Source: Hyphomonadaceae bacterium (lineage in GTDB: Bacteria; Pseudomonadota; Alphaproteobacteria; Caulobacterales; Aquidulcibacteraceae). From it: a stretch of DNA of 64,000 nt. The position numbers and the translations under genes were made by a program. This document shows, piece by piece, positions 61,883-64,000 of the stretch. The stretch covers positions 62,001-126,000 of the forward strand of contig JAIELJ010000005.1 in assembly GCA_019753105.1 (NCBI GenBank), in the 5' to 3' direction. Position 1 is the stretch's first letter; each line of letters begins with the position of its first letter. The notes beneath the pieces are model-generated. The model saw only the letters and a program-made list of their open reading frames with translations. It was not told the DNA's origin and made no database searches.

Positions 61883-62395
61883 ATGCTCGTCTCTCTTCAC
61901 CCGCACCCGGATACGCCCGCCAACGCCGTGAGCGCGATTGCGGTGGAGGTCGTGCGCGAGGATGGCGTGCTGCGGCTGAGCTATCGTGCGACCGGGCGGA
62001 TGAGCGATCTGCTGGTGCCGGCGCCGGCGGAGTTCGAGCGCGCCGACGAGCTTTGGAAAGAGACCTGCTTCGAGGCGTTCGTGCGCGGGCCGGGTGATGC
62101 CTATTGCGAGTTCAATTTCGCGCCGTCGACGCGCTGGGCGGGGTATGCGTTCGATGGCTACCGAAGCGGCATGCGCAATTATGAAATCGCGCCGCTTTTT
62201 CTTGAAACGAATGTCGGCGACGATTGGTTTGAGCTGAACACCGCGGTCGCGCCGGGCGCGGATGGCGTTTGGCGCGTCGGCTTGTCGGCGGTGATTGAAG
62301 AGATGGACGGGACGAAGTCCTACTGGGCGCTGGCGCACGCGCGCGGCAAGCCGGATTTCCACCACGCGGATGCTTTCAGTTTGGAGCTTGCATGA
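61883..62395 (+). CDS. DOMON-like domain protein
   Basis: LWKETCFEAFVRGPGDAYCEFNFAPSTRWAGYAFDGYRSGM. Confidence 0.75.
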   Translation: MLVSLHPHPDTPANAVSAIAVEVVREDGVLRLSYRATGRMSDLLVPAPAEFERADELWKETCFEAFVRGPGDAYCEFNFAPSTRWAGYAFDGYRSGMRNYEIAPLFLETNVGDDWFELNTAVAPGADGVWRVGLSAVIEEMDGTKSYWALAHARGKPDFHHADAFSLELA

Positions 62396-63597
62396 AGTAC
62401 GGCATTGAGCGGCTGCTTGAAGACGCGAGCTTGCGCGCGCCGCTGAAGGGCAAGCGCGTGGCGCTGGTGGCGCATCCGGCTTCGGTGACGCGCGATCTCA
62501 CGCACTCGTTCGATGCGCTGATGGCGTGCGAGGACATTCGCATCACCGCTGTGTTCGGCCCGCAGCACGGTATGCGCGGCGAGAAGCAGGACAATATGGT
62601 CGAGAGCGAGGACTACACCGATCCGCTGCACGGCGTGCCGGTGTTCTCGCTCTATGGCGAAGTGCGGCGGCCGACGGGGCAGATGCTGTCGACGTTCGAT
62701 GTGGTGCTGATCGATCTGCAGGATCTCGGCTGCCGCATCTACACCTTCATCACGACGCTGCTCTACATGCTCGAAGCGGCGCACGAGCACGGCAAGGAAG
62801 TCTGGGTGCTCGATCGCCCCAATCCTGCAGGACGCCCGATTGAAGGGCTGACGCTGCGTGCTGGCTGGGAGAGTTTTGTCGGCGCGGGGCCGATGCCGAT
62901 GCGACATGGTTTGACGCTTGGCGAACTCGGTCACTGGTTCATCGACCACTTCAAACTCAACGTGCCGTATCGCGTGATTGAGATGGGAGGTTACAAGCCC
63001 GACGAAGCGCCAGGCTATGGCTGGCCGATTGGCGAGCGCACCTGGGTGAACCCATCGCCGAATGCGCCGAACCTTTGGATGGCGCGCGCCTATGCCGGGA
63101 CGGTGATGCTCGAAGGCGCGACCTTGAGCGAAGGACGCGGTACGACGCGGCCGCTGGAATTGTTTGGTGCGCCGGATATCAATGGGCGCGATGTGATCGC
63201 CGAGATGCAGGCGCTTGCGCCGCATTGGCTTGATGGCTGCAAGCTGCGCGAATGCTATTTCGAGCCGACGTTCCATAAGCACGTGAAAAAGCTCTGCAGC
63301 GGCGTGCAGATCCACGTCGAAGATCCGACGCACTATGATCACACGGCCTTCAAGCCGTGGCGCGTGCAGGCGCTTGGCTTCAAGGCCATTCGTCGCCTCT
63401 ATCCGAACTACGATCTGTGGCGTGATTTTCCGTACGAGTACGCGTTCGGCAAATTGCCGATCGACGTCATCAACGGCTCGCCGCTGCTGCGCGAATGGGT
63501 GGACGATCCGAACACTGGCCCCCGCGATCTCGACGCGCTCACGCTGCCGGATGAGCAGGCGTGGGCGGCGGAGCGGGCAAAGTATTTGATCTATTAA
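62392..63597 (+). CDS. DUF1343 / NamZ-like exo-beta-N-acetylmuramidase
   Basis: FGPQHGMRGEKQDNMVES...VPVFSLYG...DLQDLGCRIYTFITTL...WVLDRPNPAG...EGRGTTRPLELFGAPDI. Confidence 0.9.
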   Translation: MKYGIERLLEDASLRAPLKGKRVALVAHPASVTRDLTHSFDALMACEDIRITAVFGPQHGMRGEKQDNMVESEDYTDPLHGVPVFSLYGEVRRPTGQMLSTFDVVLIDLQDLGCRIYTFITTLLYMLEAAHEHGKEVWVLDRPNPAGRPIEGLTLRAGWESFVGAGPMPMRHGLTLGELGHWFIDHFKLNVPYRVIEMGGYKPDEAPGYGWPIGERTWVNPSPNAPNLWMARAYAGTVMLEGATLSEGRGTTRPLELFGAPDINGRDVIAEMQALAPHWLDGCKLRECYFEPTFHKHVKKLCSGVQIHVEDPTHYDHTAFKPWRVQALGFKAIRRLYPNYDLWRDFPYEYAFGKLPIDVINGSPLLREWVDDPNTGPRDLDALTLPDEQAWAAERAKYLIY

Positions 63598-64000
63598 TCG
63601 CCCGGGCGCCAGCCGCTTGCCGCGAGGAAGGCGCGGGCGTCCGTGCCTTGCAGGATGTCGCGGATAGCTTGGCGCTTGTCGGGTGCGCGCTCGTAGTAGG
63701 CGCGCACGATGCGATAGCCGACCCAATAGCCGAGATCGCCGGGCGCTTCGCGCGTGCCGACGCCATTATAGAGCCATTGCGAAAGATCGCGGCTATCCAT
63801 ATTGGCGGCGAAGCGTTGTTCGATCTCGGCTTCGCGTCCGGCGGTCCAGTCGATGAGATGGTTGTTTGAGATGCGCCCTGTCATCAGTTCGGCGATGAAC
63901 TCGGCCGCACCCTCGTTGAGGGATTGAGAGAGCACCGTCTCGCCCGCGAAGCCGCTCTGCAGCGAATGCACCATTTCGTGCGCGATGATGTGGGTGAGGC
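63594..64000 (-). CDS. DUF2268-type HExxH putative peptidase, 5' end beyond window
   Basis: Frame open to edge: LTHIIAHEMVHSLQSGFAGETVLSQSLNEGAAEFIAEL. Confidence 0.75.
   Translation of the reverse strand, partial: LTHIIAHEMVHSLQSGFAGETVLSQSLNEGAAEFIAELMTGRISNNHLIDWTAGREAEIEQRFAANMDSRDLSQWLYNGVGTREAPGDLGYWVGYRIVRAYYERAPDKRQAIRDILQGTDARAFLAASGWRPGD

Noticed and set aside
1-64000. CRISPR array, prophage, integron or known anti-phage system
   Set aside because: No regularly spaced direct repeats, cas genes, integrase, transposase or recognisable defence genes seen.

Overview
This is a GC-rich alphaproteobacterial chromosome segment. Gene content and order (hdaA-ppk-ppx, surE-pcm-M23, yajC-secDF, rne / amidase-mrcA-prfB, bactofilin-M23) suggest Caulobacterales/Hyphomonadaceae; this is inference. 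About 60 protein-coding genes are supported. I found no rRNA, no convincing tRNA, no CRISPR array and no intact transposon or prophage. Most of the window is housekeeping. The observations most worth following up are: (1) a head-to-head fusion of a truncated phytase 3' end (minus strand) and a TonB-dependent receptor lacking its plug (plus strand), which looks like a deletion scar of a phytate-utilisation pair (~18.54-20.16 kb); (2) a class II ribonucleotide reductase (NrdJ)-like protein that keeps the NrdJ C-terminal half and zinc ribbon but has no recognisable NrdJ catalytic motifs (27.8-30.6 kb); (3) a second, degenerate copy of the aspS 3' end, with a small zinc-ribbon membrane gene between the two copies (25.15 / 25.59 kb); (4) repeated use of the same 4-nt overlap of convergent stop codons; (5) three tandem I78-type inhibitor lipoproteins; (6) several secreted HExxH proteins, one with exact HExxH-x18-E spacing; (7) the prfB programmed +1 frameshift directly after a large GGGAATA-type inverted-repeat element; (8) a nested-hairpin REP/BIME-like element between convergent genes; and (9) small ORFs absent from the supplied ORF track. 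All calls come from reading the sequence and from family knowledge; no searches were run.
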